From NCBI RefSeq assembly GCF_046630445.1, contig NC_092339.1:76898001-76962000 (forward strand): a stretch of DNA of 64,000 nt, given 5' to 3'. The notes under the pieces are model-generated. The model saw only the letters and a list, made by a program, of their open reading frames with translations. It was not told the DNA's origin and did no database searches. The DNA is from Rutidosis leptorrhynchoides (Eukaryota; Streptophyta; Magnoliopsida; Asterales; Asteraceae). The position numbers were made by a program, and so were the translations under genes. Below, piece after piece: positions 37,007 through 48,238 of this stretch. Within the stretch, counting starts at the first letter, position 1, and each line of letters starts with the position of its first letter.

Positions 37007-39361
37007 TGTAAGACCCGAATATTTATTTTGTATACTTGTTTATTAAAGGCATATGAGATCGGGCTTCGTTGAATATTTATATATATTAAAATTGGAAAAG
37101 AGCTGAATCTGTCAATCTGCGCGCCGCGCAAATCGGCCGCGCGCCGCGCAAACGCGCTGACAGAACCTATCTTGTTTTATTTATTTTAAATGAAGGGTAT
37201 TTGGGTAATTTCACATGGGGCCGGATTTGTGGGCATTATCAGTTGGTTTAGATCCAACTTTGGATCATTTCACATCCATTCATCATCCTCATCCATTCTT
37301 AGAGAGAGAGAGAGGTCTAGAGAGAGATTTGAGGTTTTGGGGAAGAAGAAGCTCGAATCGATCAAAGTCTCGGGTTTTAAAGTTGTTCCTTTCGTTCTCG
37401 GCTACGTGGTGATAGTATTGGTAAGCTCAAACTCCGAATTTCATCTATTTAATTTGATATTCAAGTTAGGGTTTTGAGTTAATTTGTTGTAATACCCTTT
37501 TAGGTGATGAAATGGGTTTAGTGATGCTAGTAATCGGGTTTATTGTTAATTGTTGGTGGATTTTGGGTTGGTGAACAAATTGGCCATGTTTAGAACTTGA
37601 AATTTAGTTTAATCACTTTAGTTAGCGATTATGGAAGTATTGGAACCCATTGGAGGTTGTTTGGTTGACTAACTTTGACTTTGGGTCAAATTAGGGTTTG
37701 GTGGTGACTATGACCCGATTGGCGATTTAATGAGGTTTATAAACTTAAAATGGATTAAGTTGAAGTATAGAACCGAGTTAAATGTGTTTTGGTGTCAAAA
37801 CTTGTAAAGGATGAGATTTTGGCCTTTATGGGTCAAAATTAGGGTTTAAGTGTCAAAATGGGTATGACACGTGTTTAACACTTGAGTTCGGGTTTAATTG
37901 GCATATTATGACCATTCTCACTTGTGTTAGTGATTATTGGTTGGTTTGGGTACGGTTTGTGCTTGGAAGTGCATTTGGGTCGAAATGGCACTAAGTGACG
38001 AATTGGGTTAATTTGTGAATCCAATCTAATTGTGTTGTGGTATTTGTGATAATGGAATAGGTATTTTCCATTGGCGAGTTGCGGTTTACTTGGAAGCTTT
38101 CTTCAAGACTTCAAGGTGAGTGATAATATCCTATATGCATATGTATGTGTAGGATGGGTGCGGGTCGGGTGAAGTGATTCTCGGTTATAGAGCTCACTTC
38201 ACATATAGGTGGATTTGAAGGACTTGTGTATGAGTCCAATTGGCACGTTTGTGCGTCTTGGTTGACCATCTTTGGCGAAGTACACGTTTGTGTGCACGTT
38301 ATCACACTTGGTTGTGATTTGGTTGTTATAACCCTAATGGCGAAGGGTTGATATGGTTGTGTGGTGGATTTTATAATCCCGTGACCGTGGGTTTTAGTAT
38401 TGTGAAATGAATCTCGGGTAGTGCGGATTCATGGTGACTCGGGTTGTTCGGTCACCTTATTGGAGGTAATGAATCTCGGGTAGTGCGGATTCATGATGAC
38501 TCGGGTTGTTCGGTCATCTTATGGTTGAGAAGTGAATTTCGGGTTGTGCGCATTCACAAGGCTCGGGTTGTTCGGCCAATGTTCGTGTGTTTGAGGTTAA
38601 GGGGTTAACCTTGTTCGTTTATATTGTTATATATATATTAATGTGTTGTTGTGTTGTAGCTAACCCTCCGGGTGTAGCTATTTGGCGATGTTTACTTTGT
38701 CGTTGATGGACTATCTTTTGTGTTGTATCTTTAGCTCGTTGCTTAGATCGTACGGTATGTTTAGTGTAGACGCTTTATACTTGGATGCTTCGGTATGCGG
38801 TATTTGTTTTGTGTGGCGTATTCATTTTATACATATATATGTATGTAGTATATTATCATTCACTAAGCGTTAGCTTACCCTCTCGTTGTTGACTCTTTTT
38901 ATAGATTGCATGCGGACGGTGGCTCGGGTAAGTGCGAGGACTAGAAGACTTTCATAGCTTGCTTTAGAGACTTGCTTTTGGATCGTTTAGGATTGGGTAG
39001 CGTATCCCCGATCGCCATGCTCGGCTTTGTGTTGTATTAAAGTCTTAAAGTCGAAAATGGTATTTTGGTACTTAAGGTGGTAAAATGGGTCGATGTGGGA
39101 CCCGCTTCGTAAACTTAATTTTATTAATTAAACGTGTTAGTTTTATATGTATGAATTCATGGTTAAAAGCGTTTTGGCTAAAAACGTCGGGAACGGGTCA
39201 AACATTTTCACATTTCAAGGAAAACCGGACAGCGGGCTGCCAGACAGGTTCTGCGCGCCGCGCAACCTGTTGGCGCGCCGCGCAACTCAGCCAACAGCAA
39301 AAAATTTTTTTGTCATGAAATTTAACGGGGTTTTATACGCGGTATGGTTTGGGTTGTTACA
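37007..39361 (+). repeat. 5' LTR of the gag-only Gypsy element
   Basis: 2355 bp, from TGTAAGACCC to GTTGTTACA. It holds two pairs of GC-rich palindromes (37118-37149 and 39252-39283), a (GA)n run (37304-37330) and repeats of the type GAATCTCGGGTAGTGCGGAT / GACTCGGGTTGTTCGGTCA at 38405-38580. Frames inside it occur identically in the 3' LTR and are not genes. Confidence 0.93.
37118..37149 (+). promoter_or_regulatory. Paired GCGCGCCGCGC palindromes near the LTR start
   Basis: TGCGCGCCGCGCA (37118-37130) and GCGCGCCGCGC (37139-37149) lie 30-60 nt after a TATATATATTAAAA-like tract (about 37074-37090) and about 26 nt before TTTTATTTATTTTAAA. A second pair with the same core stands at 39252-39264 and 39273-39283 near the LTR's other end. 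All are repeated in the 3' LTR. Confidence 0.6.
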
Positions 39362-39363
39362 AG

Positions 39364-39375
39364 TGGTATCAGAGC
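39364..39375 (+). other. Primer binding site, initiator tRNA-Met type
   Basis: TGGTATCAGAGC begins 2 nt after the 5' LTR end. Confidence 0.9.
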
Positions 39376-39801
39376 ATGGTCTAAGGGATTTAGGTGACTT
39401 GAGATAGGTGCCTAGACTTAGACTTTTGTGTGCGCGTAATTTGTTGCGGGACTTGTAGGATTACGGGTCAGGAACAGGTTTAGTTAGTGCCTTGTTTATA
39501 GGTCGACTAACGTTTATATTAGTAATGCGGATATTATTAATATATTATTTGTGTTGTGGTGTAATTCTCGCGTGTGCTTCTATCGCGTAGAATTTTGTTT
39601 GTGTTTGTTTATAGCATCGAGCGAGGCGGTCGTTGTACTAACGAGTCGATGCGGCGTGCGTGCGTAATAAGAACTTGCAGACCTTATTACGGGTGCAAAT
39701 CGTGTCTAACAAGTGATGTACGACGAGTGTTTAGCAAGATGGGAGGGTGTTGTGCGTGTCGTCTTATACGTGCGTGGACTAATCGTTTTGCATTCTCTAG
39801 A

Positions 39802-40166
39802 ATGACGACGCGAAACGAGACCGAGACGAACGACACGGAATTTAATGCTAGAGTTACGGCCGCCGTTGCGGAGCAAATGAGGGCGTTTCGAGAAGAAATG
39901 GATGGGAAGTATTCCGAATTCCAAAATAGGGGTGAAATGGAGCGTTGTCTTAAGAGTTTCATGAGGACTAAACCCCCTATGTATGATGGGAAACCGGATC
40001 CTTTGGTGAGTACGACTTGGGTTTCGGATGTCGAAGGGTGTTTTCGTACTATGGAATGCCCACCCGAGAAAAAGACGAGACTCGCTACTAGTTTGTTGCG
40101 AGGTAGGGCGAAGGATTGGTTGGATGGCAAGATTGATCTTGTCGGTGGTGAGACGTTTATGGCATT
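39802..40166 (+). CDS. Gypsy gag, part before the nested Copia
   Basis: Starting from ATG at 39802 (the same frame is open from 39574) this encodes the N-terminal gag segment with the retrotransposon-gag signature region KPPMYDGKPDPLVSTTWVSD and LLRGRAKDWLDG. The preceding 0.43 kb of leader has no other feature. The frame runs directly into the Copia insertion, whose GCATT duplication is at 40162-40166. Confidence 0.8.
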
Positions 40167-41089
40167 TGAAGGTATTTTGTATGCCCGAGAGACATATTAA
40201 ATTAATGTGGCTAATGTGTTATGATCCAAGTCGGGTCATACCCAATAACAAGCTTACCAACACTTTACAAGTATTTAATCTTAACGGTTGGATCGTTAAA
40301 TAAATACGCGACACTTGGATTTTAGAAAATCGGTTTTCTAAAATATTATCACTTGAGATAAATTATTTGGATAATTTACATAATAAGGATTTAATTATTT
40401 ATAAGTTTAAATAATTATATTGTGTTATATTTTATAAAAGGTTTTATAAAATATGCAAGTAACAAAATAAATTCATGGGTTTGTATATAAATTGTTTTAT
40501 AAAATAAACACTTATATATAAAATAAACCCCATGATAATTGGCAGTTTTTTTGGGGTCTCCAAGAGAGCATCTCATGCTCTTTTTTTGTTACTTTCAATT
40601 CTACACAACTCCATATAAGCATGCTTACACTTCTACCAAGTTAGGCACTTATTCTCTCAAGTGTTACATGCAAAAATAGACTTAAAAAAAACCTGCAGAA
40701 TTCAGCTCATAAGAGAGCAGTAGGCCGTGGCCTTTTGGGGCTATTAGGGAGGTTCTAAATTCAATTTTGCAAGTCTATAATCAAGTGTAATAAAATTCTA
40801 ACCAAAGGCTAGGTGTTGGTGCATAAGTTTGGGGTATAACTACTTGAGGTTTCATCCATTTGAAGCTCTATTCTTCATCATCATCTTCATCATCAACTAC
40901 ATAGCTTGGAGAAGGTATAATCTCTTATCTATCTTGTAGTTTGTAAGTATGTTTCACAACTTGATCCTTATTGGGATTTAACTTTAATTGGTTAAAGTTT
41001 AACAAGTCTAAAATTAGTAATTAACATGCTTCCGCTTTCTTAATTCTTAAAATGGTTTAAGTATATTATGAACTTGTTAAATCCCAACA
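40167..41089 (+). repeat. 5' LTR of the nested Copia
   Basis: 923 bp from TGAAGGTATT to ATCCCAACA. It contains (TTCATCATCA)-type microrepeats near 40873-40900. Confidence 0.93.
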
Positions 41090-41090
41090 A

Positions 41091-42515
41091 TGGTATCTAG
41101 AGCCGAAGTTGTTGAAATATGCTTCGAGATGGTTATTAAACCCACTATAATTTTGCATTCTATGAACATGCATGAAGTAGAATGTAAAATTTTCGGTTTT
41201 GGGTGGTTTGTCTTTTTGGCCAAAATCACTTGTGATTCTGCATTCTGTACTGCAAATCACTTGTGATTCTGTACTGCCAATCACTTGTGATTCTGTGTTG
41301 CCGATCACTTGTGATTCTGTGTTTCCAATCACTTGTGATTCTGTATTGCCTATCACTTGTGTAGTTAATGTTCACAATCTAAGCCTTGACCTTGTGTTTG
41401 GTTGCATGCATGGTTGATTGATATTTATTCAATTGGTTTGTAATAATATTTATTCATTTGGCATGTAATAATTCATTTGGTTATGTAATTTATTTTATAT
41501 TTGGTATGTAAAATAGATTAGGTTGTAATTTCATTTTTTAGACAAAATGTATTAGGATATATTTTGTAAAATGATGAAGAATGATGAAGACTTGAAGAAC
41601 ACATGAAGAAGCATTTGGATGCAAGGTTAAGTGGGAGATTTGAAATCTCCTACTTTGTGTAATTACCCCTTATCCGGTAGCATTTGTTTTCGGCTAAACA
41701 AATGTCTACCAATATGGCTTGATTGTGAACATATGATTTTGCATGCGTGGTTGTTTTGTATGATTATGTGGATTGTATGTTTGTATGCTACAAGTTAATC
41801 ACACAAGTTAACAACAAGCAAAACGACAATTTAATTGGTTAAATCAAAAAATGGCTAAAAGGACATTAATATACGGTTATTAAGATCATGATTAGGATCA
41901 TATATATAAAATGGTTTATAGACATGAAAATGGAATTTCATAAGAACCATACACTAAATGCATGTTAGTGTATGGCATAAAAGTTTTCTCAAACTAGAAT
42001 TAATGAAAACTTAAAATCCCTTAACTAAAACAAGGTAAACAAGGTTAACGCCATCCTTTTGTGAGAACACTTGAACATAGTAGGGAATTCATAATGGGAT
42101 AAAGGTCACCTAACCATTATGAACTAACTAATATGCTTAAGGTAAAATTCGCATGCTTGTGGGATAAAGGTCACCTAACCACTTGTATGTTAATTTTACA
42201 TGTTTGCACAAGTAGGACGACTTGATTTAGGAATCATGAACTTAGGGTCACCGAAGCATGAGGAACAAATAGGCGTTGATGGGATAAATATGCCATGCAA
42301 AAGGATTGCATGATCCCATAACTTAGAAGTTGCAAAAGGATTGCAATTGTCACATAAATGACTACCTAGCTAAATCAAATGACGGGATAAAGGTCACCTA
42401 ACCAAAATTTGATTTACCGTTGGATTCTAAGATTTAATATAACAATTAAAAATAAAAGGGTATTGTTTATTAAATTTAAAATCGATACTTAAAAGAACCT
42501 TGTTGAATTTTGTAG
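41091..42515 (+). other. Leader of the nested Copia with two kinds of repeats
   Basis: The primer site (TGGTATCTAGAGC) is at 41091-41103. A tandem array of about six 22-26-bp units with core AATCACTTGTGATTCTG spans 41224-41360. Further on, GGGATAAAGGTCACCTAACC occurs three times (about 42097, 42160 and 42383). A frame read through the first array encodes repeated peptides and is an artefact. The gag start is at 42516. Confidence 0.8.
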
Positions 42516-45500
42516 ATGGCCGCCAATAACAACAACATGCAAAACGCACCACTTAACATGAACAACCTATCGTTACGGTCTCTCCTCGAGAAAGACAAAC
42601 TCAACCATACCAACTTTATGGATTGGTTCCGCAATCTTCGGATTGTCCTCAAACAAGAGGATAAAGCGTATGTACTTGAGGACCCCATTCCCGATCAACC
42701 GGATGAGAATGATGTGGAGGCAATGGCCTCTTACGATAAGTATTGCCACGACTCCCTTCAAGTCTCATGCTTAATGCTTGGGACTATGATACCCGAACTC
42801 CAAAAGGATTTCGAGCACCATAGTGCATATGACATGATAACGCAATTGAAGGAGATGTTCCTTCAACAAGCGCGTGTCGAGCGCTTCGAAACGGTTCGGG
42901 CGCTACATGCTTGTCGTATGGACGATACCCAATCGGTTTCATCTTATGTACTTAAGATGAAAAGCCTTATCGATCGTGCTAACCGTCTTAACCTAAACAT
43001 ATCTAATGAGTTAGCCACCGATCTTATCCTTAACTCCCTATCAAAAAGGTTTGATCAATTTGTAATTAATTACAATATGAATGGGATGGATAAGAGCATA
43101 GGTGAGCTCCACGGTATGCTTAGAACGGCGGAAACTAGCATGGGTAAAAGGGCTTTACCCGTGTTAGCAATCGATCAAGGTGGATCCAAAGGTAACACCT
43201 CTAAGCCTAAGGTGGCTAAGAGAAAAGGACCCGCCCATCAAGGCAAAGGGAAGGGGAAGATGGTTACCCCAACCATCAACAAGGCTAAGAAGCAAAAGGT
43301 AGCCGAGAAGGCAAACCCCAAGGAAGACCCATGTTTCGGTTGCGGTGAGATGGGTCATTGGAAACGAAATTGTCCGGTCTACCTTAAGGAGTTGAAGGAC
43401 AAGAGGGATGCAGGGCAAACCTCAGGTAATATATATATGGTATATATAGAGCTTAGTATTACTTCTTCTAATACATGGGTATTAGACACTGGATGTGGAA
43501 CTCATATTTGCAATTCTTTGCAGGGGTTCAAAAGAAGTGATGATAAGGCGGGAACATCAAGTCTCTATATGGGCAATGGTGCAAAGGTGCATGTTAAAGC
43601 TCAAGGAGATTTTATTTTGAAGCTTCCAAGCGGATTGGAACTTATTTTAGAAAATGTTTTGTATGCTCCAGATTTGTGTAGAAACATTATTTCTATTTCT
43701 CGCTTAAAACAATGTGGTTACGTTGTTAATTTTATTGATGATGATATTCATGTTTCTAATGATAATGTATTCTATTTCAAGGCTTCGCCTTCAAATGGAA
43801 TTTATGAATTGGTTCATGATGACGCATCATCGAGCTCTATATACCATACAAGCACCAAGAAACTCAAAAGGGATTTGAGTGATTCCTATTTATGGCATTG
43901 TCGCCTTGGTCACATAAACAAGAACCGAATGCATACACTTCAAAAGAATGGACTTTTGAAATCAAATGAAATGGATTCGTTTGATGTATGTGAATCTTGT
44001 TTACAAGGCAAGATGACTAAAGCACCTTTCAAAGGGACTTATGAAAGGGCTAAGGATTTATTGGGATTAATACATTCGGATGTATGTGGACCCTTTAAAC
44101 CCATGACTAGGAATGGTGAAAGATACTTTGTTACTTTCATTGATGACTTTAGTCGTTTCGGATATGTCTACTTATTAAAACACAAGGACGAAACATTTGA
44201 AGCATTCAAAGAATATCAAAACGAAGTACAAAATCAACTCAATAGGACAATTAAGGTACTTCGTACCGATAGAGGAGGTGAATACCTAAGCGATGCTTTC
44301 CAAGATCATCTTAGAAGTTGTGGGATTATCTCGCAACTCACTCCTCCTGGAACACCCCAACTAAATGGAGTTTCCGAAAGGAGGAACCGAACCCTAATGG
44401 ATATGGTTCGATCTATGATGGCTAGAAGCTCGTTACCTCTATCATTTTGGGGTTATTGTCTATGCTCCGCGGCTCGTATTTTAAATATGGCCCCAACCAA
44501 GAAAGTGGAACGAACACCTCATGAGATGTGGTTTGGAAAACCTCCATCTCTATCATACTTAAAGGTATGGGGATGTGAAGCTTACCCTAAGCGTTACGTC
44601 CCTAATAAGTTGAATGCTCGATCCACGAAGTGTATCTTCATAGGATATCCCAAGAATGATATGGGATATTATTTCTATGATCCATCCGAGCAGAATGTAT
44701 TTGTTGCTCGGAAGGCGGAATTCCTTGAAACTAAGTTCCTAATGGAAGGAAATAGTGAAAGAAAAATAGATCTTGAGGAGGTTCAAGATCAAGTAGATGA
44801 TACACAATTGGTTGACACTAGCACTCAACATGAATATGTTGAGGATGATCAAATGGATGATCAAAATGCACAAGACGTTCGCAGATCTGGTAGGATTAGT
44901 AATCCTCCTGAGAGATATGGGTTTCTCATGGATGGTTGCTATGTGGTTGATTTGGATGAACCAATAAACTACCAAGATGCTTTATCAAGGATTGATAAAG
45001 ATAAATGGCAGGAAGCCATGAACGCTGAGATGCAATCCATGTATGACAACCAAGTTTGGGAACTTGTTACACAACCTGCTGGCTCAAGGCTAGTTGATTG
45101 TAAATGGCTTTTCAAAATGAAAACCGACATACATGGAAACTTGGATACATATAAAGCTAGACTTGTAGCAAAAGGTTTCACTCAAACTCAAGGGGTTGAC
45201 TATGATGAAACTTTTTCGCCTGTGGCAATGCTAAAGTCTATTAGGATATTACTTGCCATTGCTGCTCATTATGATTATGAAATATGGCAGATGGATGTCA
45301 AGACCGCTTTCCTAAACGGACATCTTGAGGAAGATGTCTATATGGTTCAGCCTGAGGGTTTTGTTGATCCAAAATATCCTAAAAAGGTATGCAAGTTAAA
45401 GAAGTCAATCTACGGATTGAAACAAGCATCTAGAATGTGGAATCATCGTTTTAATGAGGAAGCCGTGAAATTTGGCTTCATTAAAAATGGTGATGAAGCT

Positions 45501-46541
45501 TGTGTATATAAGAAAGCTAGTGGGAGCACTATCATGTTCCTTGTACTATATGTGGATGATATATTGTTATTTGGAAATGATATTCCGGAAATGCAAAGAG
45601 TTAAAACTTGGCTAAGTAAATGCTTCTCCATTAAGGATCTTGGAGAAGCACAATACGTTTTGGGGATTGGGATCTACAGGGATAGATCCAAGAAACTGAT
45701 AGGTTTGAATCAAAGTGCATACATTGAAAAGATCTTGAAAAGGTTCAAGATGGAGAACTCTAAGAAAGGTTTGGTACCTATTCAAAGAGGAACACTCCTT
45801 AGTTCATCTCAGTGCCCCACCACGAAAGATGAACAAGAGAGAATGAAGAAAGTCCCATATGCGTCTGCCATTGGGTCAATCATGTATGCAATGATATGTA
45901 CTAGACCGGATGTGTCATGCGCTCTTAGCCTGACAAGCAGATACCAGAATAACCCAGGAAACAGTCATTGGATTGCTGTTAAAAGTATATTGAAATACCT
46001 TAGGAGGACTAAGGATATGTTTCTAATATATGGGTCTGGTGAGGAGGAACTCGCTGTAAAAGGTTACGTGGACGCGAGTTTCCAAACTGATCGAGATGAT
46101 TCTCGATCACAATCCGGTTATGTCTTCACGTTAAATGGAGGTGCAGTCTCTTGGAAGAGTTCAAAACAGGATGTTGTTGCTCTATCCACTACAGAGTCAG
46201 AGTACATCGCCGCATCATTGGCAGCTCAGGAAGCTGCATGGATGAAGAAATTCATCGACGACTTAGGAGTAGTCCCTTCCATTCAGGACCCTCTTGAGAT
46301 CTTTTGTGACAACGAAGGTGCGATTGCACAAATCAAGGAACCTCGTGCTCATCAAAAGACCCGTCACATTGAGCGGAGATTCAACTACATAAGGGATGAA
46401 GTTGAAAAGGGAAAGATATGTATTCGCAAAGTTCACACAGATCTTAATATAGCGGATCCTCTCACGAAGCTCTTACATGGATCAAAACATGCAGGACATG
46501 TTTGTGCATTAGGGCTTCGATATTCTAGTGATTGGTCATGA
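42516..46541 (+). CDS. Copia Gag-Pol polyprotein (1341 aa)
   Basis: A single open frame. A gag domain of the UBN2 type fills about residues 1-225; a CCHC knuckle CFGCGEMGHWKRNC lies near 273; protease VLDTGCGTHIC near 322; integrase zinc region (HCRLGH...CESCLQGK) at about 461-495 and core from IHSDVCGPF near 520; reverse transcriptase with YVDDILLFG near 1012; RNase H (DASFQTDRDD) near 1187, ending near ADPLTK. Integrase before RT is diagnostic of Ty1/Copia. The frame and its LTRs are clean, so the element may be recently active. Confidence 0.95.
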   Translation: MAANNNNMQNAPLNMNNLSLRSLLEKDKLNHTNFMDWFRNLRIVLKQEDKAYVLEDPIPDQPDENDVEAMASYDKYCHDSLQVSCLMLGTMIPELQKDFEHHSAYDMITQLKEMFLQQARVERFETVRALHACRMDDTQSVSSYVLKMKSLIDRANRLNLNISNELATDLILNSLSKRFDQFVINYNMNGMDKSIGELHGMLRTAETSMGKRALPVLAIDQGGSKGNTSKPKVAKRKGPAHQGKGKGKMVTPTINKAKKQKVAEKANPKEDPCFGCGEMGHWKRNCPVYLKELKDKRDAGQTSGNIYMVYIELSITSSNTWVLDTGCGTHICNSLQGFKRSDDKAGTSSLYMGNGAKVHVKAQGDFILKLPSGLELILENVLYAPDLCRNIISISRLKQCGYVVNFIDDDIHVSNDNVFYFKASPSNGIYELVHDDASSSSIYHTSTKKLKRDLSDSYLWHCRLGHINKNRMHTLQKNGLLKSNEMDSFDVCESCLQGKMTKAPFKGTYERAKDLLGLIHSDVCGPFKPMTRNGERYFVTFIDDFSRFGYVYLLKHKDETFEAFKEYQNEVQNQLNRTIKVLRTDRGGEYLSDAFQDHLRSCGIISQLTPPGTPQLNGVSERRNRTLMDMVRSMMARSSLPLSFWGYCLCSAARILNMAPTKKVERTPHEMWFGKPPSLSYLKVWGCEAYPKRYVPNKLNARSTKCIFIGYPKNDMGYYFYDPSEQNVFVARKAEFLETKFLMEGNSERKIDLEEVQDQVDDTQLVDTSTQHEYVEDDQMDDQNAQDVRRSGRISNPPERYGFLMDGCYVVDLDEPINYQDALSRIDKDKWQEAMNAEMQSMYDNQVWELVTQPAGSRLVDCKWLFKMKTDIHGNLDTYKARLVAKGFTQTQGVDYDETFSPVAMLKSIRILLAIAAHYDYEIWQMDVKTAFLNGHLEEDVYMVQPEGFVDPKYPKKVCKLKKSIYGLKQASRMWNHRFNEEAVKFGFIKNGDEACVYKKASGSTIMFLVLYVDDILLFGNDIPEMQRVKTWLSKCFSIKDLGEAQYVLGIGIYRDRSKKLIGLNQSAYIEKILKRFKMENSKKGLVPIQRGTLLSSSQCPTTKDEQERMKKVPYASAIGSIMYAMICTRPDVSCALSLTSRYQNNPGNSHWIAVKSILKYLRRTKDMFLIYGSGEEELAVKGYVDASFQTDRDDSRSQSGYVFTLNGGAVSWKSSKQDVVALSTTESEYIAASLAAQEAAWMKKFIDDLGVVPSIQDPLEIFCDNEGAIAQIKEPRAHQKTRHIERRFNYIRDEVEKGKICIRKVHTDLNIADPLTKLLHGSKHAGHVCALGLRYSSDWS

Positions 46542-47310
46542 TCTGTTTTAAGTATTGTAACGGAACGAAATTGTTCAAACTCATTAATATAATTATGGTT
46601 TAATTTATTTTGAGTTAAGTTCCTATTTTGCATATTATATCCATGAATAAGCAATTATTCTAAATTCCGTAGTTGATCACATTTGTGGGAACAAGTGTGA
46701 GGTTTAGACTATTATGAACTTGGATTGGTATACATTCACGGACTGAATGTGGGGCAAGGTTGCTACCAAGGTTCATAGATATTTGTGGGATACAAATATT
46801 GGAAGACCCGCTTTCAAGATTCACTAAATGGAGCCTTTGTGGTTGATCACATGTAATCTTGAGTAAAGGCGAATATCATTGTATCCTCTGACCTGAGATA
46901 CATATTGGGTTCAGATATTTGCCAAGTATTGTGCCTTGATTCTTTCCTTCGCTATTCTGAAATATGGTAGTTCATAAGGAGGAGCTCAGGTATAATGCAA
47001 GGTATATATTTAGGACATATGTAGTCAAGATGGAATTTGTCCCTCTTATTCGTTGAGAGTCAGATGTCTAAGGCCTGATAAAGTTAAATCTAAAGGAGAG
47101 TGATCACTCTGTATCTCTTGGATTTAACATGACATCTAGGACAAAAGGATGTAATGAAAAGATTCACCTATTCATATTCGAGATGGGAACTCGAAAGGGA
47201 TGATGTTATTGAATGGCACAAAGTCATAACATGTTGGGGGTGATGGACGGTCGTTAGGTGGTATCCATCACTTGCATTAATTTCTTATGTTTCACGTGCA
47301 AGTGGGAGAT
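46542..47310 (+). other. Copia 3' untranslated region
   Basis: Between the polyprotein stop and the 3' LTR; no frame with a domain. It ends with the polypurine tract. Confidence 0.7.
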
Positions 47311-48233
47311 TGAAGGTATTTTGTATGCCCGAGAGACATATTAAATTAATGTGGCTAATGTGTTATGATCCAAGTCGGGTCATACCCAATAACAAGCTTA
47401 CCAACACTTTACAAGTATTTAATCTTAACGGTTGGATCGTTAAATAAATACGCGACACTTGGATTTTAGAAAATCGGTTTTCTAAAATATTATCACTTGA
47501 GATAAATTATTTGGATAATTTACATAATAAGGATTTAATTATTTATAAGTTTAAATAATTATATTGTGTTATATTTTATAAAAGGTTTTATAAAATATGC
47601 AAGTAACAAAATAAATTCATGGGTTTGTATATAAATTGTTTTATAAAATAAACACTTATATATAAAATAAACCCCATGATAATTGGCAGTTTTTTTGGGG
47701 TCTCCAAGAGAGCATCTCATGCTCTTTTTTTGTTACTTTCAATTCTACACAACTCCATATAAGCATGCTTACACTTCTACCAAGTTAGGCACTTATTCTC
47801 TCAAGTGTTACATGCAAAAATAGACTTAAAAAAAACCTGCAGAATTCAGCTCATAAGAGAGCAGTAGGCCGTGGCCTTTTGGGGCTATTAGGGAGGTTCT
47901 AAATTCAATTTTGCAAGTCTATAATCAAGTGTAATAAAATCCTAACCAAAGGCTAGGTGTTGGTGCATAAGTTTGGGGTATAACTACTTGAGGTTTCATC
48001 CATTTGAAGCTCTATTCTTCATCATCATCTTCATCATCAACTACATAGCTTGGAGAAGGTATAATCTCTTATCTATCTTGTAGTTTGTAAGTATGTTTCA
48101 CAACTTGATCCTTATTGGGATTTAACTTTAATTGGTTAAAGTTTAACAAGTCTAAAATTAGTAATTAACATGCTTCCGCTTTCTTAATTCTTAAAATGGT
48201 TTAAGTATATTATGAACTTGTTAAATCCCAACA
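47311..48233 (+). repeat. 3' LTR of the nested Copia
   Basis: 923 bp, about one difference from the 5' LTR; preceded by the purine tract AGTGGGAGAT. Confidence 0.93.
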
Positions 48234-48238
48234 GCATT

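Larger units (their letters stand above)
40167..48233 (+). mobile_element. Ty1/Copia element nested in the Gypsy gag
   Basis: Exact GCATT duplication (40162-40166, 48234-48238), two 923-bp LTRs differing at about one position by eye, initiator-Met-type primer site (TGGTATCTAGAGC from 41091), one long open gag-pol frame and a purine tract AGTGGGAGA before the 3' LTR. It looks whole and is younger than its host element (roughly 0.04 My at common rates, with a wide margin). Protease, integrase, RT and RNase H appear in Copia order. The lineage within Copia is not assigned. Confidence 0.95.

Noticed and set aside
37190-37477. 95-codon frame found twice (also 51369-51656), with others at 38111, 38682, 39085
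   Set aside because: These are frames in the two LTRs of one young element and therefore identical by descent; no coding signature.
41199-41417. Frame with a repeated peptide (CDSVLPIT) and its minus-strand twin
   Set aside because: Produced by reading through the short tandem repeat in the Copia leader; not a protein gene and not a CRISPR array (units are 22-26 bp with no unique spacers).
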